NCBI GenBank assembly: GCA_001632425.1
Contig: KV425633.1
Coordinates: 40,780 to 97,618 of the forward strand
DNA: 56,839 nucleotides
Direction of reading: 5' to 3'
DNA from: Neolentinus lepideus HHB14362 ss-1
Lineage: Eukaryota > Basidiomycota > Agaricomycetes > Gloeophyllales > Gloeophyllaceae
A program made the translations under genes and the position numbers. Under the pieces are notes generated by a model. The model was not told the origin of the DNA, did no database searches, and was given only the letters and a program-made list of their open reading frames with translations. Below are positions 37,163 through 49,543 of the stretch, piece by piece. Every line of letters begins with the position of its first letter. Positions within the stretch are counted from its first letter, which is position 1.

Positions 37163-40100
37163 TTACGTGTTTGTCCGTCGTTTCACAGTTACAAGAACGT
37201 CTCTCACCAGGCGTAGCCAAGCGTAAGACTTGTCCACCTCATCAAATGCTCCATCAATTTTCGCCTCTATCTTCCGGGTCATCAGCTTCCGCAAGAATCT
37301 CGTATCCTCATCGTCGCCTTCAGCGAGCGTCGAGGCTACGGACACCATGGACGTTCGTGCAGATGCCAAAGATCCGATGAAGCGGGTGGTAGGATCAGAG
37401 CTGAATAATTCGAGATCAGAGTTCGAGGATAAGCCTTGGCCTTCGGTATTTCTCAGTGCACTCTGCAGAGCATTCTTCCTCACCTATCCCACGTACGTCA
37501 GTCAAGTTCAAAAATGAATGATAACGCAACGTACCTCGATAGCTTGGAAAGTCATACGATCCGTCTGTCCCATGGCCCTCTGTGCGGACAAAATGAATTG
37601 ATCCGCCTACACATGTGAAGATCAGTATCGCTTCCAGTCGTTCGGAGAAGTATACACTCACGGCTTTCAGCGATTCAGCAATTACGTCCAAATCAGTGCG
37701 AACAGTCTCCAGGACTACATCACACTCCCTGAAGGCACATGTCTGAGTACCTTCCGTCTCGAGCCACTGGCCTTCCGCCAGATCTGGCATAGATCGGTGT
37801 CCAGCAGCCGTAGAGGCAAGGTGATCTCCCAAACTAGCTGGGAATCTGACCTGCCGTCCTACTGCACACTCATCCCCGTCCAAATCCATCAGGATCCCCA
37901 GCTTAGATGCCCGTTCTGAGCCGATCATTCTCTTCAGCCAGGTTTTAAGCTTTGCAGCACCATGGCCATCGGCCTTAGAGCCGTCCTCTCCACAAAAGAA
38001 TATACTGCTCCTATCCGAATCTCTGGCGGAAGATCCAGCTCTCGACCTTCGCCTCGAAAGAAAACTGCCAGTGGATGAAACATCCTCGGACCTACGCGTA
38101 GAACTCGAATTTGTCCTTCGACGACTATTCTGCCCATCGCGAGGCGGGCTGGGCGAATTGGCCATCCACCCATCCAACCATGCAGGGAGCTGGACCAACC
38201 GTCTCCTTGTCGTCCCGCCGTTCCTTGTACCAACAATATGAAGAAGGTTTGGCGACGTAGCGACGCCCCTGTTCTTGTAGCCGGTGCTGCCTGACGAACT
38301 GGAACCGCTTAGTCGTGACACAGCAGTCCTTTGCGAGTCTCCCGAATCGGTAGTTTGTCTCCTGTGGCGTGGACCCATCTCATTCCAAGCCTCCTGACCG
38401 TCTGCCTCTTGCGCCGCCCGCTTGTCATTCACGCTATCCCGCACAGAAGTCCACAGGCCATCAACTCTGTTGTACAGTTTCCTCCCGCCCTCTACCTCCT
38501 TTGTGGCATTCTCCAGTCTCGATGTATAGAACGCGAAGATCTTCCTACTCTTCTTCGTCGTTTCCTCCAACGTGCGGAGTAATTCATCGACCTTGTCTCT
38601 CGTACAACCTTCTCTGGTACTACGAGAAACGTAAGTGAGGTTGTCCAATATCCCCTGCGCTAAATTGAAGGTCGCATTCGCCTCGGGATCAGAATGCGCG
38701 CTGGCGGTTTCAGGTAGCGCAGGGGATCCGTTCCGCGTAAACAACAGGTGACTCGTGTTTGGGAGCGACGAGTTGTGCGAGTGCGTAAATGACGACTTCG
38801 CCTTGAGCGTTCGCACAGACATCGCGGAGACAGGTCGCTCAGCAGTGCGCCCTGCATTGCCCCCTAAAAGTACCTTGTATCGCGGGTGGGCAACATCCAA
38901 GGGTGTGAGTCTGTCAATCGACGCTCATCAACAACCAGTCGCACATCCCGCCACGATCCACGACTCACCCCTGAGCATTTCTCATGTTCCTCACAGCACC
39001 CTCGACATCGCAATCCAACAAGGCCATCAATACCTCAATATTCTCCCCGTGTTCTGCTGCGATGTGTATACAGGTGTTCTCATTCCTGTCCTTGGCGGCC
39101 AAGGGCGCCCTCAGATCCTTCACAAGGTGCATCACGAATCTATACATATTTCCCGCTGCGACATGGTCGTAGTCCCAATTCCGGGCATGCCGCGCGAGAC
39201 AGTGTAAGGGTGTCCACTGCTCACTTCGCGTGAACAGGCTGATCTCCGCACCAGCTCGGTACAGTGCGTCCAAGACCTCGACGGAGGGCTTAGGCACGGA
39301 GACACAGTAGTGGATTGCACTCCAGCCCGAGGCGTCGGGAAGGTTGACGAGAAGTGGATCAGAGGTAAGGAAGAGGGTTGAGGAGGACGGGGTAGGAACG
39401 ACGGAAGGAGGCTGCGGAAAGAGAAGCGAGTGCAAAAGGGGAAGTTCCGTCGAAGTGATGGCGGTGATGAGAGAGTCGGCGGATTTTGCTAAAATAGCGC
39501 GGGAGAAATAATCTAGGGAAGGGGGTGTACATAGTCCTCGCGAGGAGATGGTGTCATGCAGAAGGATATCTGTATGCGGCTGCGCCGACGGGGAGAGGTT
39601 GCGTTTCTAGAGGATATAATCATTAATCTGATTGATACGCATCAATTGAGCAGTGAACAAGAACACAAACCTCGGCATCCTGACTTCGCCGTCTGCGCAG
39701 CGATCCCTCGCACAGCCATAGCACTCTGGGGTGCAATAGCGCGAATTGGACGGATGTACGAGAGTGCAGATCGCGCACATCCGGTCTGGCTCCATATGCG
39801 AGCTACGATTTCAAGTGATTAGCTCGACATTTATGAAGGACTAAATCTCACTCACCAGCCATTGCACTACTTCCATGTTGCCGTCTCTGCACGCATCTGG
39901 GGTCCAGGCTTCGGTTTTGATACACATCATATGGGATAGCTGCACTCACACATCAATGGAGTAGCCCCATGAGCATCAATGCTGTCCACCAGTAAACGCC
40001 CACTACTAGCACGAAGCAAGACTTCCACGGCAGACGGCAAGTTCAGCCATGCAGCCATTCCCAGCACCGTCACACCATTGAGGCTATCTTGCGGGGCATT

Positions 40101-40441
40101 GAGCTCGTAGATCGACATCTCAGCATGGCTGACGATCAGGTCCAAAACACCTAATCGGCTCTCCGACATGAATAAACCATCCTGAGCCATCCCGACAGTC
40201 TTCCAGCTGCGGATTGGACATCAATGTGATCAGCGAGATTATGAGTCAACCTGGATTCGCACCTTTCGCCCGTGAGTGCACACGTCAACGCCGTTCTTCG
40301 AGCAGCATCGCTCGCCTTCGGATCGGCACCAAGCGCCAAAGCCCTCCTCGCGCCCGAATCGTCCCCCTCGATCGCGCACTCGACGAGCAAAGCGTTCATC
40401 ATATCCACCCCGAGAGAATGCTGAATTACATCAGTGGCCAT
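37163..40441 (-). CDS. Large ankyrin-repeat protein, conserved hypothetical
   Basis: This is a multi-exon minus-strand gene starting MATDVIQHSLGVDMMNALLV. The N-terminal half has ankyrin repeats: ALALGADPKASDAARRTALT, LGMAAWLNLPSAVEVLL, SIDAHGATPLM, LPDASGWSAIHYCVSVPKP, LYRAGAEISLFTRSEQWTPL and ENTCIHIAAEHGENIEVLMA. A junction at 38965/38900 joins the last repeat into LTPLDVAHPRYKVLLGG. The C-terminal half is Ser/Arg-rich and helical (DKVDELLRTLEETTKKSRKI, MTRKIEAKIDGAFDEVDKSY). The architecture suggests a scaffold or signalling adaptor, but I know no specific function. Introns at 37490-37550, 37620-37660 and 39480-40240 are supported by frame changes and GT-AG ends. Confidence 0.75.
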
Positions 40442-40797
40442 GATCCAGTCAAGTCGTTACTGCCAGCAGTGAGAGAAGGATGACGATCCAGGTGAAAAGG
40501 GTAGGCGCTGGGGCTGTTTCGAAATCGGGATTACATTTAGCTAAACCTTCCATGACATGAAACACGAAGACCTACCTAAAGCCGTGCCCCCGGCTATTCA
40601 TTTCCATATGAATAACGATGCATCCTGATTCCTGATAGAATTTGTTACCATCTCTCGTCGAGCTGGGGCGTGACCACGGCCATCACCCGCAACAAGCACA
40701 TCAGGAAAGCCGGAATTCTCCAGCCGAGCCATATGGAGGCACATGGAGCGATGGAGTGATGGAAAGGTACCCCTATTATCCGGAGGCTGCCGCCTCC
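40442..40797. other. 5' flank of the ankyrin gene, left side of the gap
   Basis: No gene is seen. The last bases before the gap (CGGAGGCTGCCGCCTCC) form a small inverted repeat. Confidence 0.5.
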
Positions 40798-41202
40798 NNN
40801 NNNNNNNNNNNNNNNNNNNNNNNNNNNNNNNNNNNNNNNNNNNNNNNNNNNNNNNNNNNNNNNNNNNNNNNNNNNNNNNNNNNNNNNNNNNNNNNNNNNN
40901 NNNNNNNNNNNNNNNNNNNNNNNNNNNNNNNNNNNNNNNNNNNNNNNNNNNNNNNNNNNNNNNNNNNNNNNNNNNNNNNNNNNNNNNNNNNNNNNNNNNN
41001 NNNNNNNNNNNNNNNNNNNNNNNNNNNNNNNNNNNNNNNNNNNNNNNNNNNNNNNNNNNNNNNNNNNNNNNNNNNNNNNNNNNNNNNNNNNNNNNNNNNN
41101 NNNNNNNNNNNNNNNNNNNNNNNNNNNNNNNNNNNNNNNNNNNNNNNNNNNNNNNNNNNNNNNNNNNNNNNNNNNNNNNNNNNNNNNNNNNNNNNNNNNN
41201 NN
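40798..41202. other. Assembly gap (405 N)
   Basis: These are 405 undetermined bases. The sequence on both sides is rich in GGAG/CTCC inverted repeats, so the gap probably marks a repeat or hairpin that the assembly could not cross. Any open frame drawn through it is meaningless. Confidence 0.98.
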
Positions 41203-42042
41203 GCGTCTCCGTCACGTGCTAGATGGAGACGCGTACTCCAGATGGAGCCATGGAGACGTCGTCTCCATCCGGAGATATTTGCATTTCCTGATGCACGCCT
41301 CGAAACTTCGTAGCCTGTACGCCACCGAAAGGGAATACCTGAATTGTGTGAGAGTTTACGTCTTCGTTGTAGGAACCGACAGGTCGGATTCAGGTTCGGA
41401 TTCTCGGAGGAAGGGAAGCGCTCTCGTAGGCGGTCGAGGACCTAGAACGCATCTGCCTGAGCTAAAGATATACCTGTGTTATGTTGTGCCAGAGTGTAAC
41501 GCTAGCGCTCGAAATCAGGTTGAAAGAGATGTCTGAACTATGAGCGGGCCTGTAGTGTTTAGCTAGAGAGGCAGGTCTGCACATCCCGCGAAAACCAGTG
41601 AGCGTCTGAAGGAGCCACACGCGTTAATATCTCAGTGATCTCAGCAGAACTCAATAATCGGGATCAATATTTAGCGTTCGCATTATTTGCACATGCTTGT
41701 GGCCACGGGTGGGCCCGTTCACGACCTTCCCACATCATATGTAGCAACATATTCGAGATGCACGTTATACTTCTGTTAGGATCTCAAATTCTGCTTCTTA
41801 GTAGATGCGCTACAGTGATGCCCCGTCCACTAGAATACACAAATCTCGACAATAATTGCCGGCAAGATGCATTTCAACTGCTGTATGTGTCTGTATAATA
41901 CGATGTGTAATAATACTACATTCGACGATGTTTGTGATAGATAATGGAAACTGAAATGCAACAAACGTATTGCTGATGATGCATCAAGCCGTGACCCGGC
42001 AAGAGTAATGGACAATAAGGAAGTAGCGAAGGAGAGGACGGC
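41203..42042. other. Intergenic region right of the gap
   Basis: No gene is recognised. At 41203-41275 lie repeated GGAGACG and CGTCTCC words, including the near-perfect palindrome GGAGACGTCGTCTCC (about 41250). The right part is the probable 3' UTR of MEX67. Confidence 0.45.
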
Positions 42043-44388
42043 CTATAGGAAGGCGTCTCGAGCCAAGTTGCCCTGCACGAACATCAGTATGCAAACGTAC
42101 ACTAAGAGTGTCGATACGCACCTTGACTTCCTCAAAATTCTTCACTGCCCTATCAAAGTCCCACCCATTGCCCTGTAAGCAATCCACGGCAAACTTCACA
42201 TTCAACCCTGTCCGCTGGCATATTTGTAATACAAGGGTCCGCTGGGGTTCCGGCTGCAATTCCAACATGAAAGGAACGGCAAATTACATGGACGACACTC
42301 GATCAGACAACCATTATAAACAGAAATGGAAGGTTACTTACGATCTGGGAAAGCTCCTGCTGCACCTGCGGCGGGATTTGCTGCGACGAGAATGCAGGCA
42401 ATGGATCACCGTGCTGCACTCGCATCGGACCCGGTTTCCATGCCTCGGGGCTCGAATAGCTCCGCACGACCAACTGGTCCGACATGATCATAATGTCCCA
42501 TCCGTTCAATTTCGCTCGCGAACCCTCCGGTGCTGGCGCAAGGACGAACGACCGGTCGAAGCTTCTTTCACCACCAATAGGTTCTAGAAACGACCGATGA
42601 ACACCCGTGATTCTACCACGAAGTCCATCCCAAACGTTGATTGTCACTCACCTTCCGTAAACTGCCCGTGCACACACATAAACAGGCACATCCTCGCACC
42701 CTCGCCAACGGGCCACGCATCCACACAGAACTTCTCAGGCGAGCCCGAGACATCATGCTTGCTCCTCGGAAGCGCGACCATGGCGCGCACCGCAGCATCG
42801 CTCCCCACATGCAGACTCTTCACCATCTTCTCCAACCCCCCAGCCATCCGACTGAGGTTCCGCGATCCGCCTTCTCCCCCTGAGAGCCAGGGGCCCCACT
42901 CGAGCTTCTTCTGGTTCGGCATCTCTTTCGAGTGCTGGAAGCCCTGCAGGCGTGCGCGGGTAGGAATTGCGGTATTCGCAGAGAAGGAGAATGTAGCACT
43001 GGGGTGGTAGGCGTCCAGAAGCGAGGCGCGCTGGTTGTCCCATGTTGAGAGAAAGCTGTGGGGTTCGATCAGGAGCACGCGGGCGTCTGTGCGATAGGCC
43101 ACTCACCGGGCAAGGAAGTTGCTAACTAGTGACGGCTCGACACCAGTAATAAACGAGCCCTGCATATCTGATGGAAACGTCGTCGCTGTCGGCAGCTTGG
43201 CCGCCGCTGTCGACGACGACGCTTGCGGCTTGTCGAATGCGATCACCGTCATCGGCTCTCGGTCGAGCACGGTTAGTGATGGGAATCGCCGCCCGATTTC
43301 ACTATGCGATATGAGCAGCGCCACACCCAGACCGATGCGAACACTCACCCTCTGTACTTGTCCCCGCGCCCATTCTTGTATTCGAGCTCCCGGATTGGAT
43401 TTCCTGTTAAGATGAGCTCTTGCAGATGTTCTAACCTGCGATTCCGCGTCGAGATATAATCGAGGTCTCGCCACATTTGTAGGTTGTTGTTCTCCAGAGA
43501 CAGGTTCGCAATCTGGGGGAGGTAATGTGACAGCGAGGAAAGGAGCTGTCCGTGTGAGATATTGTTGTGAGCGAGGGAAACTGTTTTGACCTAAAAAGAT
43601 ATTAATGAGTCAATCTCCCGACTGTTAGCTCCACTCACTTCAGGTTTGAGTTGCGACGCAAGCTTGAAGATCACCGAGGCCTCTTTTACTGACGATCCCG
43701 GTGCACCGGGCGGTAGTAGATTCGACTTCCGAATGATATTGTCGTCGAGCATTCGCTGCAAGACGGTTAGCGGCTGAACGAGGCCGCGTCCGGCTAGCAC
43801 GTACTTCTAGATTTAAAAACTGCGCATCTGCATTGTACCGACTCTTGACAAACTCTCTCCAGACATCAACAGCCTTCCTGGCGACCGTCGGCGTGCGCGG
43901 CTCGAGCGTCGACTTTGTCGAACCAGTCACGGAAGATATGGCATTTCTGCGCATGCGTCCCACAGCGGTCGGCCGCGCAGCGCCCCGTATGGACAGGGGT
44001 TCGCCTGTGGCACCTATGATGCGGGCAGAGAGCTTGACGGGAGTCGACGGTGAATGAACAACGTAAGCTCAGGTGTTTTCATGGAGAACGGAGGGACAGG
44101 ACCATGGGTGGCCGACAATGGCGCGTGCAGTCCAATCCAGTAGTCCTGCACTTAGAGAGGGATGAAAACAAGTCACATATTTACCATAGATGAGCGACTG
44201 GGTCCCGGCGTATGGTCCTTGTAAGCGTCGATGGGCCGAGGACGGTGAGCCCGGTGTTTGGAAGAGCCTTTGCGACCGCCAGGCTTGTCTGAAACGTCCC
44301 GCATGCGTTCATCGTGATCAATGAGTCCAGCACCTCGGAGAGCGCTGGTTGCAATGGCGCGCGCGCCCGTAGTTTGAGTAGAAGACAT
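42043..44388 (-). CDS. MEX67: mRNA export receptor MEX67 (NXF/TAP family)
   Basis: This is the nuclear mRNA export receptor that carries mRNPs through the pore with Mtr2. The start is [21 protein letters not shown] leucine-rich repeat region follows ([35 protein letters not shown] with the GRGDKYR end). The NTF2-like domain runs through [48 protein letters not shown] and [17 protein letters not shown]. The UBA-like TAP-C domain is [20 protein letters not shown] then [17 protein letters not shown] last 48-bp intron (42121-42073) joins in phase to GNLARDAFL*, the expected C-terminal end. It is transcribed away from the AT-hook gene across a 542-bp shared promoter region. Confidence 0.93.
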
Positions 44389-44930
44389 CGTTCTCGACGA
44401 CGATAGAAAGTGTGTGGAAGGCTAGCAGGACGATGGCGGTACAAGTCAAAGGCGCGTACCCAGTCCCGGATGAGTCGGAGCCGAGCGGAGATCTAAATAA
44501 TTTTCGGAGTCCGAATTGTCTGGTTACAGTGAAGCGGCCCGGCAATGCCATTACAGCGAAGCAGGTCCCACGCCACTGTGACTGCATTACGTCACATTGA
44601 TTTTGTCACGCTTGCTAGGTCTTAAGCGCCTGGTCATGAAATGTGTTGGCCAAATAGGAAGTCAGAGAAATCCAAGAAGTCTTGGGGGCCCTTAATGAAT
44701 TGAAAAGCATCTTGATCGATACAGTATGAATTGCAGTCGCTGGTGCTTCCGGCTGCCAGCGTGAGTGTGTGCCATCAGTACTGGACAAACTCAAACGGAA
44801 TTCTCACGGAATAAAGGTTTGTTCTGCACCGTGACGGCGACGCTGGTATACTACCGTCTTGGGGACGTCTTCCAGCTGATTTCCACTTTATAATTTCGTC
44901 GGCGGTTTCCTTATTTCCAGGAGGGGCGCC
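44389..44930. promoter_or_regulatory. Shared upstream region of MEX67 and the AT-hook gene
   Basis: This is a 542-bp head-to-head interval that must hold both promoters. No clear TATA box is seen close to either start. No other gene is recognised. Confidence 0.5.
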
Positions 44931-47021
44931 ATGGACCACCCGCAGTATTACCAACCTCTTTCTCATGCCTTGAATCCCGTCCCCAGCAATAATCGGTCAC
45001 CTCAATATCAGTCCTACAACTCCCACGCTACATCTGCTAGTGGTGCATCCCATGCCGCACATGCTGCAAATGGTACCGCTGCAGACGACGATGAAGAGGA
45101 GGAGGAGGAGGACGTAGTCGAGGAGGAGCTCGCAGGTACAGCACGTCGCAACACTGATGCCAGCAATCCTGCCTCGCCGCAAATCCAGACCAGGCAGACA
45201 GGGTGTGTACATTCATCCACTATCATGCATCACGCGCCACTAAACTATCACTTCAAGTCAATCGTCGGGCGGTACGACTGCTCAAGCCTCCACTGGCCAA
45301 CAGCTACAACAACAGGCGCAGGCGCAGGCGCAGCCAGCTGAACCGCCCAAACCTGTGCCCGATCCCAGTACTTATGCAAAACGTCGCCCGGGGAGACCTA
45401 AGGGATCCAAGACAAAGAAACCACAGCAACAACTCGAAACCCAGGTGCCTCCTACGTATTCGTCGTATTATGCCTATCAAACGCCGGTTCATACACCGCT
45501 ACACCCGACGGGGACCGGCACGGCACCTCCACTTCATCCAAGCGTCAATGAGCATAACCAACAATACTACGAGTTCCAATGGCGAGTGCTCAATCTGTGT
45601 GCGGAATTCTACGGAGCTGCGGAAGAATTGGTGGTAAGTGTCGAGCTAGAGAGTCGTTTATGACGATGCTCAGTGCAGCTACAGAGCAAGACGCCGGCGC
45701 TAGTTCTTGCGCAGTGCTACGGTCTTGGGACGACAAGTCCTGTTGACCCTCTTGCTATTCTTACTGAAGCCAAAAGGAACTGTGATCTTCTCGTAAGTTC
45801 AGACGTCCTATCGCTTGTCCCTTCACCCTCTCATCATGTCTAACCCAGCTCGCTAATCCAAGCGCCCTTCTCACTCACCCACCGCCTCCAATGTACCCTA
45901 TTATGCCGATGTATGCCTCGTTTCCACAACCTCCGCCTGCCGCATCACCTACTGCCCCTCCGACCAGTGCAAGCGCGGCACCTAGCCAAACACCAACCAC
46001 GGCAACGTCAGCAAATCCAGGTATATCTGCCTCGACAGCTGCTAACAACTCGGTAATTACCAATCCCCAATCGTTTGTCCTATCTCTCAGCGGTGCACAG
46101 TCTCGTTATCCCACCGCACCGTATTATCAGTACACGGGCCCATACCAGCCTGCCCCGCAAGCGACGTACTATACTACCTCGACCACCGGGTCTGCGTCTG
46201 CAACGATTGCGAACCCTTCCTTGAGTGCCGGAGCTGGTGGTGGACCTGCTACCGGCGGAAACTCGGGAACCTGGTCCGACGAAGAAACCGAGCGGTTGAA
46301 GAGACTGGCCGAGCAGAGCAAGACAACGGGTGGGTCCGGAGAGATTGAATGGGACTGGGTGATTAACCAGTGGGGAAACAGCAGGACAAGGTCAGCTGTC
46401 CTGTTTGTGCCCTACTCTGCGAGTCGTTAATTCGAATCCGTACGGCCTTTATAAACTGATAGACATCAAATCCTCATAAAAGCTACTAACCTCGGACTCA
46501 AGGAGAGTTCCGGACGCGGTGTCAAGCGACGGCGCGAAACTGACTCGGGTGCGGGTGGTACGGCAAGCCCCGCACCTGCTGCCACAACGTCGAGTCAGGA
46601 TGCCTCCACCGCTGCACCGTCTGGTCCCCCAGCAAGCTCGACGTCCACATTCCAGGTCTCCGCTCAGCCTGCTCCATCGGCGTCACCGGCAGCATCCACA
46701 CCGGCATCCACACAACCCTCTCCGGCACTGCACCACCCGCAGCCTCCGTCATCACACACTCAGCCCTCGCCCGCCCTGCACCACCCTCAGCCTCCCGCAC
46801 CGACCTCTACACCCACGACACACAATCTTCCCTGGCCGATGCCTACAGTAGCGTCGACGAACTCGCCTGTCATCACTGCTACGGAGCCATCGAGGCAGGC
46901 GTATTACCGCCCGCGACCGAACCAGTCTCCATCCATTTCTACTGCGAAACCATCCTCGACAACGGGAACAAGCGTGTCGCATCAATATATGTATCAGCCA
47001 AATGGCGGGCAGAGGAAATGA
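44931..47021 (+). CDS. AT-hook and Myb/SANT-domain regulator
   Basis: This is a predicted nuclear DNA-binding protein. It starts MDHPQYYQPLSHALNP. An acidic run (EEEEEEDVVEEE) is followed by a Gln/Ala repeat (QQQAQAQAQ) and an AT-hook (KRRPGRPKGSKTKK), the minor-groove-binding core GRP being intact. A conserved helical segment (FQWRVLNLCAEFYGAAEELV, TPALVLAQCYGLGTTSPVDP) precedes a Pro-rich stretch. The Myb/SANT domain, TWSDEETERLKRLAEQSK with EWDWVINQWGNSRTRHQILI, is interrupted by an intron at the SRTR/HQIL junction. The C-terminus is Ser/Thr/Pro-rich with tandem copies of QPSPALHHPQPP. Target genes are unknown. Confidence 0.82.
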
Positions 47022-47528
47022 AAGGAAGATGTGCTGTGGCTCATTGTTAACGACATACATACCCATCTTTCTTTCTAATGTTTCTTGGTGCCGCACACAT
47101 TGGCGATAATTTGGAGCACGAGGTGTCTCCACGTGATGGTACGAATATTCAGAGCGGTGTCATGGACGGACACTACCCTCTGAGTGTTACGTAGCGAAGT
47201 ATTGTCACTGTTCTACTATGTAATCCTTATCATCAGCTTATCTTTATTCAACTTTTTCCTTCCTGTCATTCCCGAAAGTCGACGGCAGCGTCGCAGAACG
47301 ATATGCAGTGCGTGCTTGGGTATAACATTGCTGGTGTGCAGACAAAAGAGCCTGCCATGACCATTACAATGATTGTGATGTATTGAATTCGCGACATCAT
47401 CCGTCCACGTGACTGTCACAGCAAGTGTTTACTACTCTCCTTTATCCCGGACATCCAGGGCGTTCAGACTACCGCCAATACTGAGTATAAATGAAGCTCT
47501 TCTGCTAAACATTCTCATCTGACTTTTC
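47022..47528. other. Intergenic region and 5' flank of the F-box gene
   Basis: No gene is seen. GTATAAATG at about 47485 could be a TATA box for the F-box gene. Confidence 0.4.
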
Positions 47529-48989
47529 GTGCACCTGGAGTTTCAAGTGATTAATTACAATGCAAGTCCCTCAGGCTGTGTCGCTCGTCCGTTTGGAGCC
47601 ACGAGGAGGCTCCGCAAAGAAAGCATTCGGGATGAAGATTTTTGTCGAAATATCGCTTCAGTTTTCCCTATACTGGACCTTCTACCTGAACTGCTGAGTC
47701 AAGTATTCATCCGATGTTTCCCGATGGACGACTTTGTGGTTCCATCGGCGTCATCTGCACCTCTGCTTCTTACTCAGATCTGCAGCATGTGGCGGGAAGT
47801 CGCAATACACACTCCAGGACTTTGGTGTTCCATATTTCTCTCTATCTCAGACTCGACAAAGGACATGGTTAATCTCCGCACTGCCCTCATGCGGACCTGG
47901 ATAGATCGATCTGGTCAATGCCCTTTATCTGTTACTCTACGTGACGTTAGAGGACCAGCGTTGTCGACTGATCCGTCGTACATGCTTTTGCTAGAGAATG
48001 CGGCTAGGTGCAGGAACTTGAAAATAGTGTCGGTATATCCATCCCGGTCGGTGGTGGCTGGTATCTCCGATGCGTCTCGGTCTTTTCGTAAACTGGAATA
48101 TCTTGACTTAGGAAATAGGATGCGAGGCTTTGCTCTGTACTCCGATGTTCAACTGCCGGATGAATTTGCGTCATTGTCTGCCCTCCGTAGATTCGAATGT
48201 TCCTGGCCTATTTGGAACATGAACTTATCCAACCTTCCGTGGATGCAGTTAACTCGTTTGGGCCTGGGGAACTTGATGTCCGTTCGCAAGTGTCTGGACA
48301 TTCTTGGTCATTGTCATCTTCTGGAGAGCTGCGATCTCACCTTCGGGGCTGGCCTTAACGACGTGGAAGTGGGACCGCGGTTACAGCTAGGTTACTTGAG
48401 CTCATTCGCTTTGAATCTGAACTATCCAGGCACGGTAGACGCCTTCGTGTCTCGCTTAGGCACGCCGAATCTCCTTAGGCTATCTCTTTACACCACAGCG
48501 GGTCATATCGGCTCTATCGAACCATTCAGAATAATGCTCGGGGGCTCTCGTGCTCCGCTTGAAGATCTCAAAATAGAGTCCAGCCGCGTTCCTTTTCATA
48601 CTATCGACGACTTTTGGAAGTTTTGGGAGTTCACGCCGAATCTTAAGAAGTTGGTTATCTTAGGCTCGACGGCTACCGATCCATTTGGTGGAGAGGTCAA
48701 AACATTCTTGTCCAAGCTTAAAATGAACCCTGACAGTCCGAGCGGGGCATATCTGCCGCAGTTGGAAGAACTTCTTCTTCAAGCTGATTTCTCTCCTGCT
48801 GATCCTCCTCCTGAAGATCTCATTCGGGGCATGCTGCAGTCGAGGCTCGGAGGGTTCTCTCTGAATACGAGTGGGGCTAAGGCGCGCTTGAACAAAGTCG
48901 GGCTGACCTTCTGGGCGGCTAGGGGATACCACGTCTGGTTTCTTTCAGAATCAGGGGAGATCCAGGCTCGCCAGTTGGGAGAGATGTGA
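47529..48989 (+). CDS. F-box/leucine-rich repeat protein (start uncertain)
   Basis: This is a member of the large mushroom F-box-like family, whose products recruit substrates to SCF ubiquitin ligases. An uninterrupted frame of up to 486 residues has an F-box-like helix pair (FPILDLLPELLSQVFIRC), then LLLTQICSMWREVAIHTPGL and TWIDRSGQCPLSV. Leucine-rich repeats follow (LTRLGLGNLMSVRKCLDILG, CDLTFGAGLNDVE, TPNLLRLSLYT, TPNLKKLVILGS, LPQLEELLLQA). No in-frame ATG precedes the F-box; the first is at about 47724 inside it. A 5' exon is therefore missing or unrecognised, or the N-terminus is lost. Relatives carry a coiled N-terminal segment here, as the broken paralogue at 56.6 kb does. Confidence 0.78.
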   Translation: MHLEFQVINYNASPSGCVARPFGATRRLRKESIRDEDFCRNIASVFPILDLLPELLSQVFIRCFPMDDFVVPSASSAPLLLTQICSMWREVAIHTPGLWCSIFLSISDSTKDMVNLRTALMRTWIDRSGQCPLSVTLRDVRGPALSTDPSYMLLLENAARCRNLKIVSVYPSRSVVAGISDASRSFRKLEYLDLGNRMRGFALYSDVQLPDEFASLSALRRFECSWPIWNMNLSNLPWMQLTRLGLGNLMSVRKCLDILGHCHLLESCDLTFGAGLNDVEVGPRLQLGYLSSFALNLNYPGTVDAFVSRLGTPNLLRLSLYTTAGHIGSIEPFRIMLGGSRAPLEDLKIESSRVPFHTIDDFWKFWEFTPNLKKLVILGSTATDPFGGEVKTFLSKLKMNPDSPSGAYLPQLEELLLQADFSPADPPPEDLIRGMLQSRLGGFSLNTSGAKARLNKVGLTFWAARGYHVWFLSESGEIQARQLGEM

Positions 48990-49543
48990 TGCGAGACTGG
49001 GAAGAATATTCTTAAGAGGAACGAGAAGAAGAATCGTAGCGAGACCGGGAGAAAGAAACGCTCCCGCATGGTTGTTTGAGCTTAAAAAGCTGCATTAATT
49101 TCTTTTGTTGACTTCGACGTCAGTAATCCTTCGGTCACGGTTCGCAGTTGTTGTTCACAGCACTTTTACTCAATCCAATCATAGTCCTGTTTTATACATA
49201 ATAGGGCGTGTGATGCTCGGCGCACCGTGCTCACGTCGGTGATAAGGACAGCTCTCTACTACGATACTGGAGCCATCTCATCTTCAGCCTAGTATCAAGA
49301 AATCGCAGTCTAGATATCATTTCAGCATATATATATATATTTATATTCGTGACATACGAAGACATGTACAGATACCAAGGAATGTCTGCAAACCTCGGAA
49401 TACAGGAGGTGCAAGAATATCAGAGTTACTTCCATGTTAACGAATATTGCCCGTGCTTTTGCGGCGACGCCTCGACCTCTAGGTCGCCCTTCCCGCCTGT
49501 CGAAGGGCATCGTTAGTGTATGACTATGTAATTTGTGATCTAT
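48990..49543. other. Intergenic region between convergent genes
   Basis: No gene is seen. A short (TA)n run lies at about 49327-49342. Confidence 0.45.

Noticed and set aside
40598..41313. Open frames across the N gap
   Set aside because: They consist mostly of undetermined residues; the openness is an artefact of translating N.
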